In this document: positions 1 to 15,389 of the stretch, piece by piece
How the letters are laid out: each line of letters opens with the position of its first letter
How positions within the stretch are numbered: position 1 is the stretch's first letter
Assembly: GCA_034687125.1 (NCBI GenBank)
Contig: JAQGBZ010000118.1
Span: 62,001 to 126,000 of the forward strand
Source of the DNA: Neelides folsomi
Taxonomy: Eukaryota; Arthropoda; Collembola; Neelipleona; Neelidae
Reading direction: 5' to 3'
Length of the DNA stretch: 64,000 nt
Notes under the pieces: model-generated
The model's input: the letters and a program-made list of their open reading frames with translations, nothing else
The model's database searches: none
Told to the model about the DNA's origin: nothing
Position numbers and translations under genes: made by a program

Positions 1-929
1 ACTTGAGTTCGACGAGAGAGTTCATGGGCACATTGGACCTTCAATTAATTATATATTAGAGAATAATAGAATAGATTATAATTATAGATTAAGTATTATG
101 GTAAAATGAGATGAGTGGGGCATACAAGGATATTCATCGTGTGAACACAGATATATCCAATGATGAGGGTCGAAAATGTCCCAACCCAAATTCCAGAATT
201 CTTAAAGGCGTTCGGCATCGCCAAAATCCCAGTTCCAATGTTTCCCTTGAGAAGGTGAATCATCGTCTCCGCGTTCCTTTGTTTCAAATACAAATAAAGG
301 ATTAGCTTGGCACACCAAAATATTAAATGATAATCATTAGTCATGCGAGTGTAGACAAAAAGTCATCAAGTCAAGAAGACGTTTTACCAAATAAGGTCAA
401 GGAATAATACAATTTTATGTCAGTCATAATAAACTGCAATGCAGCGTGAATTGAGATTAAACATTTATCCTGTTTAACATTATAAAATGATAGGAAAGGG
501 GATTCAAGGGATAAAGTTCAAGATTGAGGATTAGCTGCCTTTAATCCCAATTAATGAAATCCTAATTTTATTAGACAGGTTGAAGATTGAAATATATGCA
601 TTGTGCAATGATTCTTACGATGTTGGATATTCGACTGATCTTTGGGAAATCGGGTCATAATGCTCGCCAGTGATTGAATAGTCGTGGGCGGCTGTTGGCT
701 TCGCAAGCGAAATCCCAACTGTGTCTCTTTGGCCTTGTCTTGAAATTCGCAGATTGTGATTCTCCACTTCCGATTCCCCATGACTAAAATATTTTTAAAA
801 ATAATTGAAATCCATTATCATTTTGGAAAATTTCCCAAGACATTTATAAAGAAAGAATTCGAGGAATTACCTTTGGTTGTCGTAATCAGGCTGAAAAAGG
901 AGCGGCTCTGACTCCTCTCTTCGACTCAT
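1..929 (-). CDS. SLC36: SLC36-type proton-coupled amino-acid transporter, N-terminal part (runs off left edge)
   Basis: The first 137 residues of a PAT/SLC36 (pathetic-like) transporter are visible on the minus strand. Members of this family move small amino acids with protons across the plasma or lysosomal membrane. Exons: 871-929 (ATG at 929-927), 619-783, 126-276 and <1-38, joined through GT-AG introns with consistent phases (2, 2, 0). Residues 1-75 are a hydrophilic cytoplasmic tail with an acidic dileucine-like EPLL (8-11) and the family-typical YDPISQRSVEYPTS (62-75). Residues 80-100 hold the conserved first-helix signature MIHLLKGNIGTGILAMPNAF, followed by a hydrophobic stretch to about 124 and VQCAHELSRRTQ, the usual start of the next loop. 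The remaining helices lie left of the window. Similarity is from memory of the family; assignment to a particular paralogue is not possible. The start is the first ATG giving an open frame into the conserved core. Confidence 0.88.
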
Positions 930-2580
930 TTTCTCAAGTGATAATGGATCGGGTAATTTTCCGTCTCAAAGGTGATTGTCCTCTTATCTATACAAAGATA
1001 ACCCTCAGTCAATTCTCAATTCATTTAAAATTCTAAACAATTAAATATTGAAATTAAAAGTTCTTAATTACTGTATTTTTATTTTCAAAAGACTGAAAAC
1101 GAAATTTTAAACGAATATGATCGAGAAACAAATTTCCCAATTGCTACCTAAAAGTTTTAAATATTTTTTTAAATGCCCTACTATAACCTTGGTGCCTGGT
1201 ACTAGTACTCTATTGAAACAGCAAATCAAATGTTTAAAGATGATCTTATAATGACCATTTTAAATAAATTTAAAATGTTTATTATTAAATAAGACCAATA
1301 ATATACAATAGCTCTCCCTCAACTAACTCTGGCTATTGAAATTAACCAGTGCTCAATGAGTAAAATTTAAAGTTCGTGTTGTTAATGAACCAATTTAACT
1401 CTGCTGTGATTACAGTTCTCTGTAACTTCATAAATTATGAAAATCTATCTTTATTGAATAAATTTCAACTTAAAAACAAATTACCGTAAACAACAGCAAT
1501 AATTAAGTATAATAAACGGCAAATCACAAATGTCACTTATACCAATCACATTTAAACATTCCTAATAATAATATAACCCCAAATGTATAAAATAAAAAAA
1601 CATACCTCTAAAACTTTTAGCTTTGCCTCTAGCTAAATAGTTTTTCCAAGTCGTTTTAATCCATCGAGTTCCACTTTGGCCTGAGAATAAGGTATTTCGA
1701 TAATGGCTAAGTGAATCAATTCCTCACGCTTCAGCTCTCAGGTGACGAGAGTTAAATTTGAGTGAGTTGATCGAGTCAACTCTTACTTTCACATTTAAAA
1801 TTAAATTAATTTTGTGAAGGAAGAGAGGAGGAGGAACGGGAGACTGGGTGGATTTACTCCCATATGGGAACAACTCAATTCCTCTCACAAAACCTCCGTA
1901 TGTGGAGATCCAAAATCTTATAATGCCTCTCTGTGTTATATGACTTATGTGTAGAGAGTGAGAGACCCTTAAAGGATGTTTAACTTACAAATCTTTCCCG
2001 TGTTTCCACAACTATATAGGAAACTTCCACGCAGTCAATCCGGAGAACAAGATTGTAATAAATAAGCACGACGGCGCCTTACAAGTTTATAATCAACTCA
2101 TTGTCAGTCAGTGGTCCAACACCTATATGTACTTCACCATACAAGGAATACATTTATCAATGGACAATTGGTCTTGGATAAAAAATATTCAATTTTCATG
2201 TAAAATTATTAGATTCATCATGAAAGGGATTATTTATATTGAATGTCTAATGTGAATAAAAACCACAACCATACCTCACCTATATAAATTATGCGCTAAT
2301 AATGCATACATATAGTATATAAACATGTCTAGGTAATAGTTGGATATTTATTTAAATGGAAAAGTTTATTGTTAAAATAAATTTTTGCGGTCAAAATTAT
2401 ATTGAATTATGAACACCTGCAATCCTAATGTTAGTTAAAATTCTAAAAAGATACTTTAACAAGTTATTATAAGGTCAAAATTGAACCACATACTTAATAT
2501 TGTGGACTATTTCTGATGTTCTATTCCTTGTGCCTTATGTGGTGTCTTTCTATGCCATGAACTTCCGTTACTTTTTATAT

Positions 2581-2613
2581 GTGGCTATTATATACACTGT
2601 ATGTAATAGCCAC
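2581..2613. repeat. 33-base near-perfect palindrome
   Basis: Arms GTGGCTATTA and TAATAGCCAC (10 bases, perfect) flank a 13-base AT-rich centre that is itself largely self-complementary. It could form a cruciform or hairpin. No function is evident. Confidence 0.75.
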
Positions 2614-2801
2614 CGAGTGGAAGTGTTCTTGAATAGCTGCAAGTTATTGGTCTGTGTATGTTGGACTGAGTCTCTCCTAAGGTTGGTGCTTCTTGAGGTG
2701 TTCCTCCTAGGTCTCTTGAGACTCGAGCGAGGCTTCTGCAATCCAGGATGAAGGAAGATTCGGGAGCTGGTGGGTGACGATGATGCTAATTTTCGCTCCG
2801 A

Positions 2802-2822
2802 ATGCAAACTGCCCGTTTGCAT
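2802..2822. repeat. Small hairpin of two inverted octamer-like words
   Basis: ATGCAAAC and GTTTGCAT form perfect 8-base arms around TGCCC. ATGCAAA is the core of the POU-factor octamer (established knowledge), so paired POU sites are possible. This is inference only. Confidence 0.5.
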
Positions 2823-3322
2823 CTCACGTCCTTCCACAGCTCCATGCTAATCCTTCTTAGTCACCGACAATATGTACTGCCTTATAAATACTATAGATAA
2901 TATGTATGCAACTTTCGCATTGCGTCAGCTATAAAATTTATTTTTAATGCTCCTATTCATTTTAATGACATGATTCAATTTCTAACAGTTAGAACTGTAA
3001 GTTTAATAAATTAACATTTCAAAAAATGATATGTAGATAAGGAGCAGCGACTCAATGTGGTCATTTTCAGTCGATACATAATACACGTGAGCAAAGTTCT
3101 CGTGTGGGAATGAGTCGTGGGTAAATGGACACTCCTTTTAAATAGTTTTAGATGGATTGGTTTTTATAATAACATACCTCTACGAAAATACTTATCATCG
3201 TTGTATGACCAAGATAAGAGTTAAATCAGTTGATATCAATTTGCGAATTGTAGATAATGCAAATATGAAAAGTAACATGTGCGCAACCAAGAAATGTTTT
3301 ATTAGAAACCCTCAAATTGACT

Positions 3323-3328
3323 TTTATT
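3323..3328 (-). terminator. Candidate poly(A) signal of YIPF6
   Basis: AATAAA on the minus strand, about 127 bases past the YIPF6 stop codon. A second copy lies at 3298-3303. Either could direct 3' end formation; no cleavage site can be proven. Confidence 0.4.
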
Positions 3329-3454
3329 CACCCTCTCTCTCCCTCATTGAATAATAAATTAATAAATATGTATATCATGGTTAAAAGTGTTAGTAATAAG
3401 TTAATTTACACTCTTGCGGTACGAGACGACGTTTAATTGGAGAAGGAATCTTCT

Positions 3455-4936
3455 CTAGTAAGAATGGTAGAGAATAAGGAGGGAAATGAGCAGGTAGAAT
3501 ATCACAATCGGGCCTAGAACAATCATTTTTTTCTCTGTTTTCGCAGTTTTTCCCAATATCTGAATTGCAGCTGAAAATAAATAAATTGAAATATTTAGCA
3601 ATTTAAATAAACAAGATACAAACTTTACATTTCTCTAATGTATAGTACAAAGTGTTTAAAGACAATGACTAATATTGTATTCCTATTTATTTATGAACTA
3701 TTTTATAAGACTTGATTGGGAAAAATGGAAAAATAATTAAATTGTAATTTAATTATATTTTATTCCAGCCCGGAAAGGACGTGAGTTTGAACGAACCGCT
3801 AAAATATTATTGAAAATGCTCATGTGGGGCTTACATGGTAACTTGCGCAAGAGTTTCCTGGGCCCAACATATGCATTTTCAATAATATTTTAGCGGTTCG
3901 TTCAAACTCGCGTCCTTTCCGGGCTGGAATAAAGAATAGTTTTTCATTTGTTTCTATCATTGGATTTTTGTAATTCGATAGTGATATTTTAATAAAATAA
4001 TAAGAGACCCTTAATTAACTATTGGTTCACCTATAATATTTTAGAATAATCAATAGTAAAGAATGAATCATTATAACTTAATTGCTTACAAAAGGCCGCC
4101 CAACCGGACGTCGCTGCACAAATGAGGAATCTTAAAAAGAATGTCCCAGCAAACATCCCAAAAAGCTGCATTAACTTGAAAGAAGTGACTGTGATTCCAA
4201 GAGGAGAGAGGCAGTAACCCAATACACAGATACATTGGAATATTGACCTGCAGTGCCAAAGGAGTTAAAAAACACAAAAGGATATAAAAATATATTACAG
4301 AAATTAACAAGGATGAATTCTTTACATGGATGCGGTGTGGCAGAAAATGAAATTGTAAGTTATTGCAGTCGTTCCAAGCCAGAAGATGAGGAAAACTTCA
4401 GTGAACTCATAGCCATTGCCGGAAGCAGCGGCCGAACTTCCATTTCCACTGATGATCTGAAGCATTCTAAATGACAATCATATTTGAATCTATTAACCGT
4501 TTCATTTTTAAATAATTAATAATTTATTATTACAATCCGATGTATGTGCAAAGTATCAACGGTCCCCAAAGGTCCCCTAAAAGAAAACAATATTAGGAAT
4601 GTAACCAATGAAAAGTCCGAGTTAAAATTGGATTGAGAATTAAAATTAGAATTTTAAATTACATTCTTTTAGTAGAATATTATCGTTGTTATTGGGAAGA
4701 AGGGCGGAGTGGAGTTTATGACCAACGGCTTTCAAATCCCGCTTCTGAATAAAGAAAAAAATTAACGAACTTATTAATAATTATTAAAATGTGTTTCATA
4801 CGATTGTGAGCAAAATTGGCTCATCTAGAGTGTTGTACTCGGCATTTGAACTTTCATTTTCACTTCCTTTGAACCCAGGAATTGAAATTTCTCCTTCGAC
4901 ATCGTTATCCAAATCGCTCCCCATTTTCATGTCCAT
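3455..4936 (-). CDS. YIPF6: YIPF6-like Yip1-domain Golgi membrane protein
   Basis: Complete 224-aa protein; human YIPF6 is similar in length (236 aa). Yip1-family proteins are five-pass membrane proteins of the early secretory pathway that bind Rab GTPases and related partners. Exons: 4802-4936, 4663-4744, 4534-4576, 4326-4466, 4090-4247, 3455-3570; all introns are GT-AG and phases match at each join. The N-terminal tail contains EGEISIPGF and TLDEPI, then KRDLKAVGHKLHSALLP, all close to vertebrate YIPF6. The hallmark WDLWGPLILC (73-82) opens TM1. TM2 is near 110-130 (FTEVFLIFW), TM3 near 135-156 (CVLGYCLSPLGI), TM4 near 160-186 and TM5 near 200-222, ending in a short luminal tail. The start is the first of three close in-frame Met codons. 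The last intron (519 bases) is much longer than the other four (57-86 bases) and carries a foldback element. The gene is divergent from the KDM7-like gene. Confidence 0.93.
3759..3933. repeat. 175-bp foldback element (long inverted repeat) in the last YIPF6 intron
   Basis: Arms 3759-3819 and 3873-3933 are 61 bases each and complementary at 60 of 61 positions; the one mismatch is at GTGAG versus GCGAG. The 53-base loop is partly self-complementary too: ATGTGGGGC faces GCCCAACAT, and CTTGCGCAAG at its centre is a perfect palindrome. Nearly the whole element would fold into one hairpin in YIPF6 pre-mRNA. The near identity of the arms suggests a recent origin or active maintenance. No target-site duplication is evident, and no second copy was noticed in the window. 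A MITE-like foldback element or an hpRNA/endo-siRNA precursor are both possible. Confidence 0.9.
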
Positions 4937-6368
4937 CTAAATGTTCCAAGTATGGATTTAATTGACATAATTGACATTTTTTATAAATTAAATCATGTTA
5001 TTATTATTCGTATTATTATTATTAAATATTAATTGATTAGTGTTGTAAGGCAAAATCCTCGTACACTGTTTCCAAATGACATAGCGTGGACTGAAGGAAA
5101 CTCTTTGTCCATAAAGCCAAATTAAAGACGAAGGAGCAGGAAGAGTTTGAGGAACCAAACAATTCCAAAAAGAAAGATCGAATAGATCTAGAAGAATTTA
5201 ATTTAATTATACATAAATATTTATTTCAATGATAAATTAGCAGGAGAAAGTTCATTCCACAATTACCCATTTACAATTAGACTTAATATTTAGTGTTAAG
5301 ATAAGTGTGGAAATTAGTAATTGGGATTAATAGGGCGAAAAAGAAATAAACATATGGGGTGAGGAGAGTTGAATTAACTCACCAAGTTGATTCAAAGGAT
5401 GAGATGAGCGAAATACAAAACCGATGAAGAAGGACCATGAAACCCAAATGTCATCAAAAGTAATTAAAATTGATTCAAAGACGATCTCGCAAGTCCAGCG
5501 ATCTTGACAGAATCAAAGATGAGGAAAATGTTGGTTTGAATCGAAGATGATAAAACCTAAAACCTGCGAGAACTTAAACTCAAATATAACTTGCGATAAA
5601 CGGGGATTGATAAGATAGCCGTACACCAAAAGCATAATGTAATTTAACAACAAACCAAATTAAAATATATCTAGTTATTGAATGCAACTTTAACTGTTGA
5701 GATAAATCAACTTAGATTATTTTAATTGGCATTGGGTAAGTTTCCATTTTTTTAATTGAATGATTTGAAGTTTTAAAGATCATTAAAATATTGAGTTTTA
5801 TTTGATGGACTGCATGTGTACGCATGAAATTCAAACTCACTTTACTTCTTCTGCTCACATTGGGAAGTCAAGCAATTGGCCTTCTCAATTTAAAATAATT
5901 TTAATTAGCGTTAACCGACATTTTTAAAGTTTAAATTCGCATTTTAACTTACGACAACGGTAATAAAAATAGTTTGAGCGTATTTAATTTTATCTAATTA
6001 TACTTGGTAGGCGCATTACAATTTTTTTAAATTCAATTCACGTGCCTGCTTCTTTCTTAATTGAATAAGATTTCTTAACTATTGATTACTATTTATTAAA
6101 TTAAAGGTCATGCGAGTCTTGTGAGTTAATTAACTAATTAAATCATCATTTATTGTTTAATTCGGAATTTAAGTTTAAGAAAAACAAAGTAGTTTTATTC
6201 AATTAGTTTTAAAAATCATCGATCTATCTTTGGCTCAATCGAAAAGCATCTATTGTTTTATTCTCTCTTTTGTAGTATTATAATTACCAATTGAAGATAT
6301 TTTATTTATTATTTCAGATACTTTTAATTACACATTGACTTTCTCGGTGACTCGAAGATCTCGTTGAG
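4937..6368. promoter_or_regulatory. Divergent promoter region between YIPF6 and the KDM7-like gene
   Basis: AT-rich, with no coding exon seen. A strong donor (TTGG then GTAAGT, GT at 5736) and an acceptor ending at 6317 (TTATTTCAG) suggest a 5'-UTR intron of the plus-strand gene, leaving 6318-6368 as untranslated leader. The two genes start about 1.4 kb apart and point away from each other, so they may share control elements. Transcription starts cannot be placed. Confidence 0.5.
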
Positions 6369-10732
<4,364 letters not shown>

Positions 10733-11843
10733 TCCATCCCTTCGCTCACTGAAACTATATATCTTAACAACAAGTATTTTACGTGTACATATTTTGGGTT
10801 CTATGAACTCATCAACCTTTCAACAAAAATCCATCCTTAAATTCAGAGTTTTATAATATAATTACAAAATATAGAAATAAGAATTTAAGGGAGTTACTGG
10901 AGGAGACAAAAGGGTAGGAGAAGAATTTCTCTCTTTACATTTAATATAATGTGTATCGCATTCAGTTTTTTTATATATTTTTTTCTTATTTTGCAAAATT
11001 CTAAGAACAAAATTAAGTTTAGGATAAAATTCATAAAGTACGTTTTGTGATGACGTTCATGCAGATATTTTAGTGCAATTTTTAGATTACTGGTTTTTGA
11101 TACAATAAAATAACGCAATTAGTGTTAGTATATTTAAAGGATATATATATTTAACCACACCAAACCAACTTTACTAGTGTGATTCATTCAGATGAATAAA
11201 AGCGTAGTTCATGGGATTCTCATGACCTACTGCGTATTACTGCCAATAATACCAATCACTTTATTTATACATCCATCACGGCTTAAGTTTCTGATTCATA
11301 CCTGATTCATCTAAATGTAAGGTTCATACCACATTAATTGACCATTTACCAACTCCAACATGTCAACATTGTTTGTGTGAATCTACCTAAAGAACGTTAG
11401 TTTGGGCATATATGAGGAAATTGTGAGAGGGCGGTGATGACGTAGAACCCCTGACTTTCTACTCAAACCCATTCACTTCGACTAATTCCGCCAAAGACAC
11501 GAAATGACGTCGTGGTTCAACCCGGTTCACTGCCAACTTTAACCTTCAAATCCATGGTTAGTGTGGGGAATGAGGGGAGGTCAACCCATTGACCCATTTC
11601 ATATCCGGGAAGATGACCTGACCCGGGTGGAGGAGAAGGAAGGGGAAAGGACTATTTGGGAGTGGAGGAGTCGTGATGGAAATAGATAGAAGGGGAACAA
11701 CTGCGTTTCCCCTTACTCACTCGTTGGGAGTCGAAGGGAGTAGTCGTATCGAATCACTCTCGACATTTCGGACCAAGAGGAAGCAGCCCGACCTCCCGAC
11801 CACGGCGGATTCACTGACCTTCGCCCTCGCGAAAATCACTCAG
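10733..11843. other. 3' UTR of the KDM7-like gene, then promoter and leader of the next gene
   Basis: No coding exon seen. A candidate poly(A) signal is at 11104-11109, with another AATAAA near 11195. From about 11400 the sequence becomes less AT-rich; 11650-11843 has the look of a promoter and transcribed leader, ending at a good donor (CTCAG then GTAATT, GT at 11844). Confidence 0.5.
11104..11109 (+). terminator. Candidate poly(A) signal for the KDM7-like gene
   Basis: AATAAA lies 372 bases beyond the stop codon in an AT-rich tail. This is plausible but unproven. Confidence 0.4.
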
Positions 11844-12249
11844 GTAATTTGAAACAAAATGTAATTTAATCGGAAATGGGAATTTGGGGATTGTTCGAAA
11901 GACGTAGTTTTGTATATGGGAACGCCATTTTGGTTCCATTTCACCCCTTTAGATACGGGGGGTTTGGACAAAGGAGAGAGGTGGCATAGTTAAAGAACGC
12001 TATGCGCAACCTTTAGCGTCACCTCCAACAACCCCAAATTCTCCGTTAAAAACCTTCCTTTGTTAGGGACATCCATTCCTCACTTCTTGAACCTTGTCCC
12101 ATATTTTAAATTTATAACCCAATTGAACGAAAGCATTTTTAATGGGAATATGTAATATATATAAATAAATATTTGAACATTCTCATTTATATATTTAAGG
12201 TTGATGTAAATGGGATTTTAATTAGAACATTTTCTTTTTTTCTTTTCAG
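11844..12249 (+). other. Predicted 5'-UTR intron of the 144-aa ORF gene
   Basis: The donor at 11844 (CAG then GTAATT) pairs with an acceptor at 12249 preceded by a long pyrimidine tract (TTTCTTTTTTTCTTTTCAG). The downstream leader 12250-12399 leads into the ATG at 12400. A less AT-rich leader exon upstream supports transcription on the plus strand. Direct proof would need RNA data. Confidence 0.5.
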
Positions 12250-12399
12250 GTAATTGTTCGAGTGTTGAACCTGACCTTAAACCAATCTACTGTAGCTAAC
12301 TTTTCCAAGTCGAGAAAGGTAGCATTTCTTCATCAATTTTATTAAGACTCAAATTTGAGTGAGAGATTCGTGTTAAAAGACAATTTGTAAATCATCGAA

Positions 12400-12834
12400 A
12401 TGAAAGCTCCGGCCTATGACTTCGGATCGGAGGTTAGGCGGTTCATTGAGGACACACCCATTCGAAGTTCCGAGCCCGAATCGGGGACATCAGCCCTTTT
12501 AAATTGGATAGCCAATTATACAATTAAGAGGAGGCAATTTAGAAGGAAGAGTCGTTGTAGCAATCTCTTAGCCGAGGCTCTCCTTTCAACATCCCTCAAC
12601 AAAGCCAAGACTGATCTCGCTAAGAAGCAAGAGGAGAAGAGACGACGACTCGCACAATTCAATTTCTCCCCCACCCCAAGAATACCAGATGAAGTGCCCA
12701 AGATGTTCCTCAAGGAGATGACCTACAGCCAGAGTAAACAAGAGGACGCGGAAGATGAGATTTACGATGAAGAACTCAAACATTGTCTTGCCACCATCGA
12801 CACTTTTTTCAACCAACTCAAAGACGTCAACTAG
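12400..12834 (+). CDS. Uncharacterised 144-aa protein
   Basis: One uninterrupted ORF (144 aa) opening with ATG in a good context (CGAAATGA). I do not recognise the family. The visible layout is an acidic, Ser/Thr-rich N terminus (1-30); a likely helical basic segment (about 33-55, with WIANYTIKRRQFRRK); then KTDLAKKQEEKRRRLAQFNF, strongly charged and probably helical. A proline-containing linker (SPTPRIPDEVPKMF) follows, and then an acidic C-terminal region (EDAEDEIYDEELKHCLATI) that could form an amphipathic helix. There is no signal peptide or membrane segment. The basic middle next to an acidic end suggests a small nuclear or adaptor protein, but that is inference. Coding status rests on length, codon pattern and the predicted 5'-UTR intron. 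Confidence 0.65.
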   Translation: MKAPAYDFGSEVRRFIEDTPIRSSEPESGTSALLNWIANYTIKRRQFRRKSRCSNLLAEALLSTSLNKAKTDLAKKQEEKRRRLAQFNFSPTPRIPDEVPKMFLKEMTYSQSKQEDAEDEIYDEELKHCLATIDTFFNQLKDVN

Positions 12835-13267
12835 ATATTACTCTAATAGGGTTTTAAATAGTTAAATCTCAATTCCTGCCATATGGAGAAAGCAGCAAGT
12901 CAGAAGCTTTAATGTGATTTATATAGTTAGATAAGTTAAGAAAATGTGATTTAATGTTCTAAGCCAAGAGATAGGAAAGATAAGTTTAGAATTAGAATAA
13001 TTTAGAAATTTAATACGGAATCGCAATTGTTGAAATGATATTATTTAAGTGTTAATGTTTTAAATATTTTTGTTCCTTGTAAGATATCTCGAGGTATATT
13101 TTACAAACATATACAGATATATACAGAAGCTAAAGAGTTGGATTTTGTAAAATGAAAACATAAAAATGAAAAAACACAGTTCACTGTGTTATGTTGAATT
13201 TTAAACAAATTGTTGTATTTATTTGAATGTCTAATCATAATTTAAGGACTTTATCGACTCTTTTCAG
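12835..13267 (+). other. AT-rich tail after the 144-aa ORF (likely 3' UTR)
   Basis: No coding potential is seen. A possible donor (CCTT then GTAAGA, GT at 13079) faces an acceptor at 13267 (CTCTTTTCAG), which would make a 3'-UTR intron. A short hairpin lies at 13173-13190 (AACACAG, TTCA, CTGTGTT). Confidence 0.4.
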
Positions 13268-13339
13268 TCCTTCTGCCGTGGTTGTGATGTGTTGGCTGCT
13301 TCGGTCCGAAGGGTGATGGCTAATTTGGAGGCCACTTAG
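13268..13339 (+). other. Possible short terminal exon (23 codons)
   Basis: Directly after the acceptor TCTTTTCAG, a frame opens that reads SFCRGCDVLAASVRRVMANL plus three residues and a stop (TAG at 13337-13339). Its composition looks protein-like, with two close cysteines. No upstream exon in matching phase is obvious: the 144-aa ORF ends in its own stop first, so an alternative splice form or a separate gene would be needed. Weak evidence. Confidence 0.25.
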
Positions 13340-15152
13340 AACAATGGGTATTCCATCCACCGTAAGATAACAATCATACCGATTAGAATTCATTTGTGGG
13401 GTTTAACTGAGGAGTCCGCCTTGAGTAATGATAAAGGTTCATCTGACTTCCGCGAATTCTCCCGACCAAGAAGTCTAGCAATGGACATCTGTTTGTATCA
13501 GATAGCGAGCCATGCTCCTGGTCAAGTTGACATTCCTTGCGGCCTTCAGTGCCAATCTCATCGTCAATCCCGGTCATCTTCTGATTGTTTAACGGCAATA
13601 TTTCACCAAAATCATTAACCATTATTACTATATTCACATTTCATTATTTACATATTTATTTTATTCAAGTGTGGGTAAGGGGGAGGGGATGTGTTAACCT
13701 TTGAGTTTAACTTTATAGAAAATTCTGGATTCATCGTTCCTGGTACATTTGAAATGAAAGGATAAAAACCAACCAATCGGTACCCATTATTGAGTTTTGA
13801 CTCTTCGAGGTCCAGCAAACAACGCGTTTTCACAATTACAATTACAACAATTAACTAAATGGAGTGCCGAAAAGGCGATGAAGGTGGCTTAAACGTATTT
13901 TTCCCCATGATTTGAGAAGGTTTAGAACGAGGGTCTACTTCCAGTTCGAGAACGTATAATTCGCACGCTTCGTCTAAAATGATAAGATCTACTATTTATT
14001 TATTACTCGAATACATTATATTTGGTTTAAATGAGCGTTTGGAAGGAAAAGTATATAAAAGGTGGGAAATGGGAGATAAGTCATTTGGGCGTTTCTCGCA
14101 GATTAAAGTTTAATCTTAAAATCCTATGGTTGTTTGAAGTGGGTGAGGTCAAAGATCGGTGATCTTATAAAATTCATTTATTGCCATTTTTTATTCTTAT
14201 TTTATCCAATTTACAATTATTGAGGTCTCTAATCTTGTACGAGGAAGAACTTTTTGTGTATCCCATTTAAGGAAAGCAGTTTAGTTTGGGGAGATTGTTT
14301 ATAAGCAAGAAGCAAAAACAAGCTGGCACGAAATCCACGGTATTTGAGGTCAACGGAACAATATTGTCAAAATTCTCGACGATAGTAAGGAAATGAATTG
14401 AGTTCATAACCTAGTTTACCTTTCAAATTTCCCGATCGTATTTTGCTAACTAGTTAAAAATTGAATCCTATTAATGGTAATATACAATTCCAAATTTCAT
14501 GATATTACATTATTCATTACGAATTGAGGTTTAAATGCTAAATATTTTCTCCAATTTTAAAGGAAGTATTTAAGGTAGAAAAACATAATATATTTTAACT
14601 TATTATTTTATGAATAACTTAATTCATGAAAACTTTAGAATTGAAAGAATTCCTCAATTATAAAAATTGAATAACTATAAAAATCAAAACTTATAAAAAT
14701 GACTTTACAATAATTATATTCATGGACTTACTTTGCACAGTATTTCCTCATTATTTTTATTATATTGAAACTTACGGTAAAACATGGAAATGTAAAATAT
14801 TTTTAACCTAGTTTTTAAAAACATTACATTGTTAAATATTGACGTATTTCCTCATTCGTCGTACGTCGTGCTATTTCTCTTCCAATACAGAATATAAATA
14901 ACTTCTTCCTGTTGAACTGCCACAGACCAAGTGTCATTTGATTAAGAAGGTACACACTAACGACTTAATAGTCAATTAAGACTCAAGTAAACCAGAAGGG
15001 TAAATCGACATTTACAATTTTATTACGAATATATTTGGGAATGGATAAGTCTGAATAGAAGTCAAGATTTGAATACTGGTAGTTATTTTATACACAATAT
15101 TCGAGGAGTCTCCTCCTCATGGTCGTCATTGTTTTCCTCTTCTTCACCACAG
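13340..15152. other. Gene-free AT-rich stretch
   Basis: Short open frames at 13383-13637 (minus) and 13394-13618 (plus) overlap each other and match nothing I recognise. From about 13.9 to 15.0 kb the sequence is very AT-rich with no open frame of note. I see no RNA gene. Confidence 0.5.
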
Positions 15153-15389
15153 GGCAGTAATTTGAGTAGAGGAAAAAGAGATTTTAAAACCGCTCCTCGA
15201 GGCTCCGAAAGTCTGAATTCTTCCAAGAAGGAACCCCCGATCCCGTCCAGCCCTCGCTCGATAAACGAATATGGAAAACCCGCGATTCTCTCCTCCCCTC
15301 ACCCGAAGGCCCAGAGGCCGAGCTGAAGATTCTGAATTTTGGATAAAACCCGGGCTTTTCTGCCCTTCTTCATACCTTGATGAGGTTCG
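15153..15389 (+). other. Candidate noncoding exon with good splice sites
   Basis: The segment is bounded by a strong acceptor (TGTTTTCCTCTTCTTCACCACAG, ending 15152) and a strong donor (GGTTCG then GTGAGTAC, GT at 15390). The plus frame open across most of it stops before the donor, so an internal coding exon is unlikely. It could be a 5'-UTR exon of the plexin gene or part of a noncoding RNA. Confidence 0.35.

Larger units (their letters stand above)
930..3454. other. Intergenic, AT-rich, between the SLC36 5' end and the YIPF6 3' end
   Basis: I see no supportable coding exon here. The stretch should contain the SLC36 promoter (just right of 929, minus strand) and the YIPF6 3' UTR (left of 3455). 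A less AT-rich block at about 2580-2840 has short open frames on both strands but no recognisable protein. It carries a near-palindrome at 2581-2613 and a small hairpin at 2802-2822. Confidence 0.6.

Noticed and set aside
2500-2837. Overlapping open frames on both strands (83 and 89 codons)
   Set aside because: No recognisable motif, neither has splice support, and they overlap antisense; part of the hydrophobic reading comes from the local palindrome.
4253-4474. Plus-strand 73-codon frame
   Set aside because: It is the antisense shadow of YIPF6 exon 4326-4466 and begins at a GTG inside an intron.
13383-13637. Minus-strand 84-codon frame with a plausible look
   Set aside because: No family resemblance, a plus-strand frame of similar length overlaps it, and no splice partners were found.
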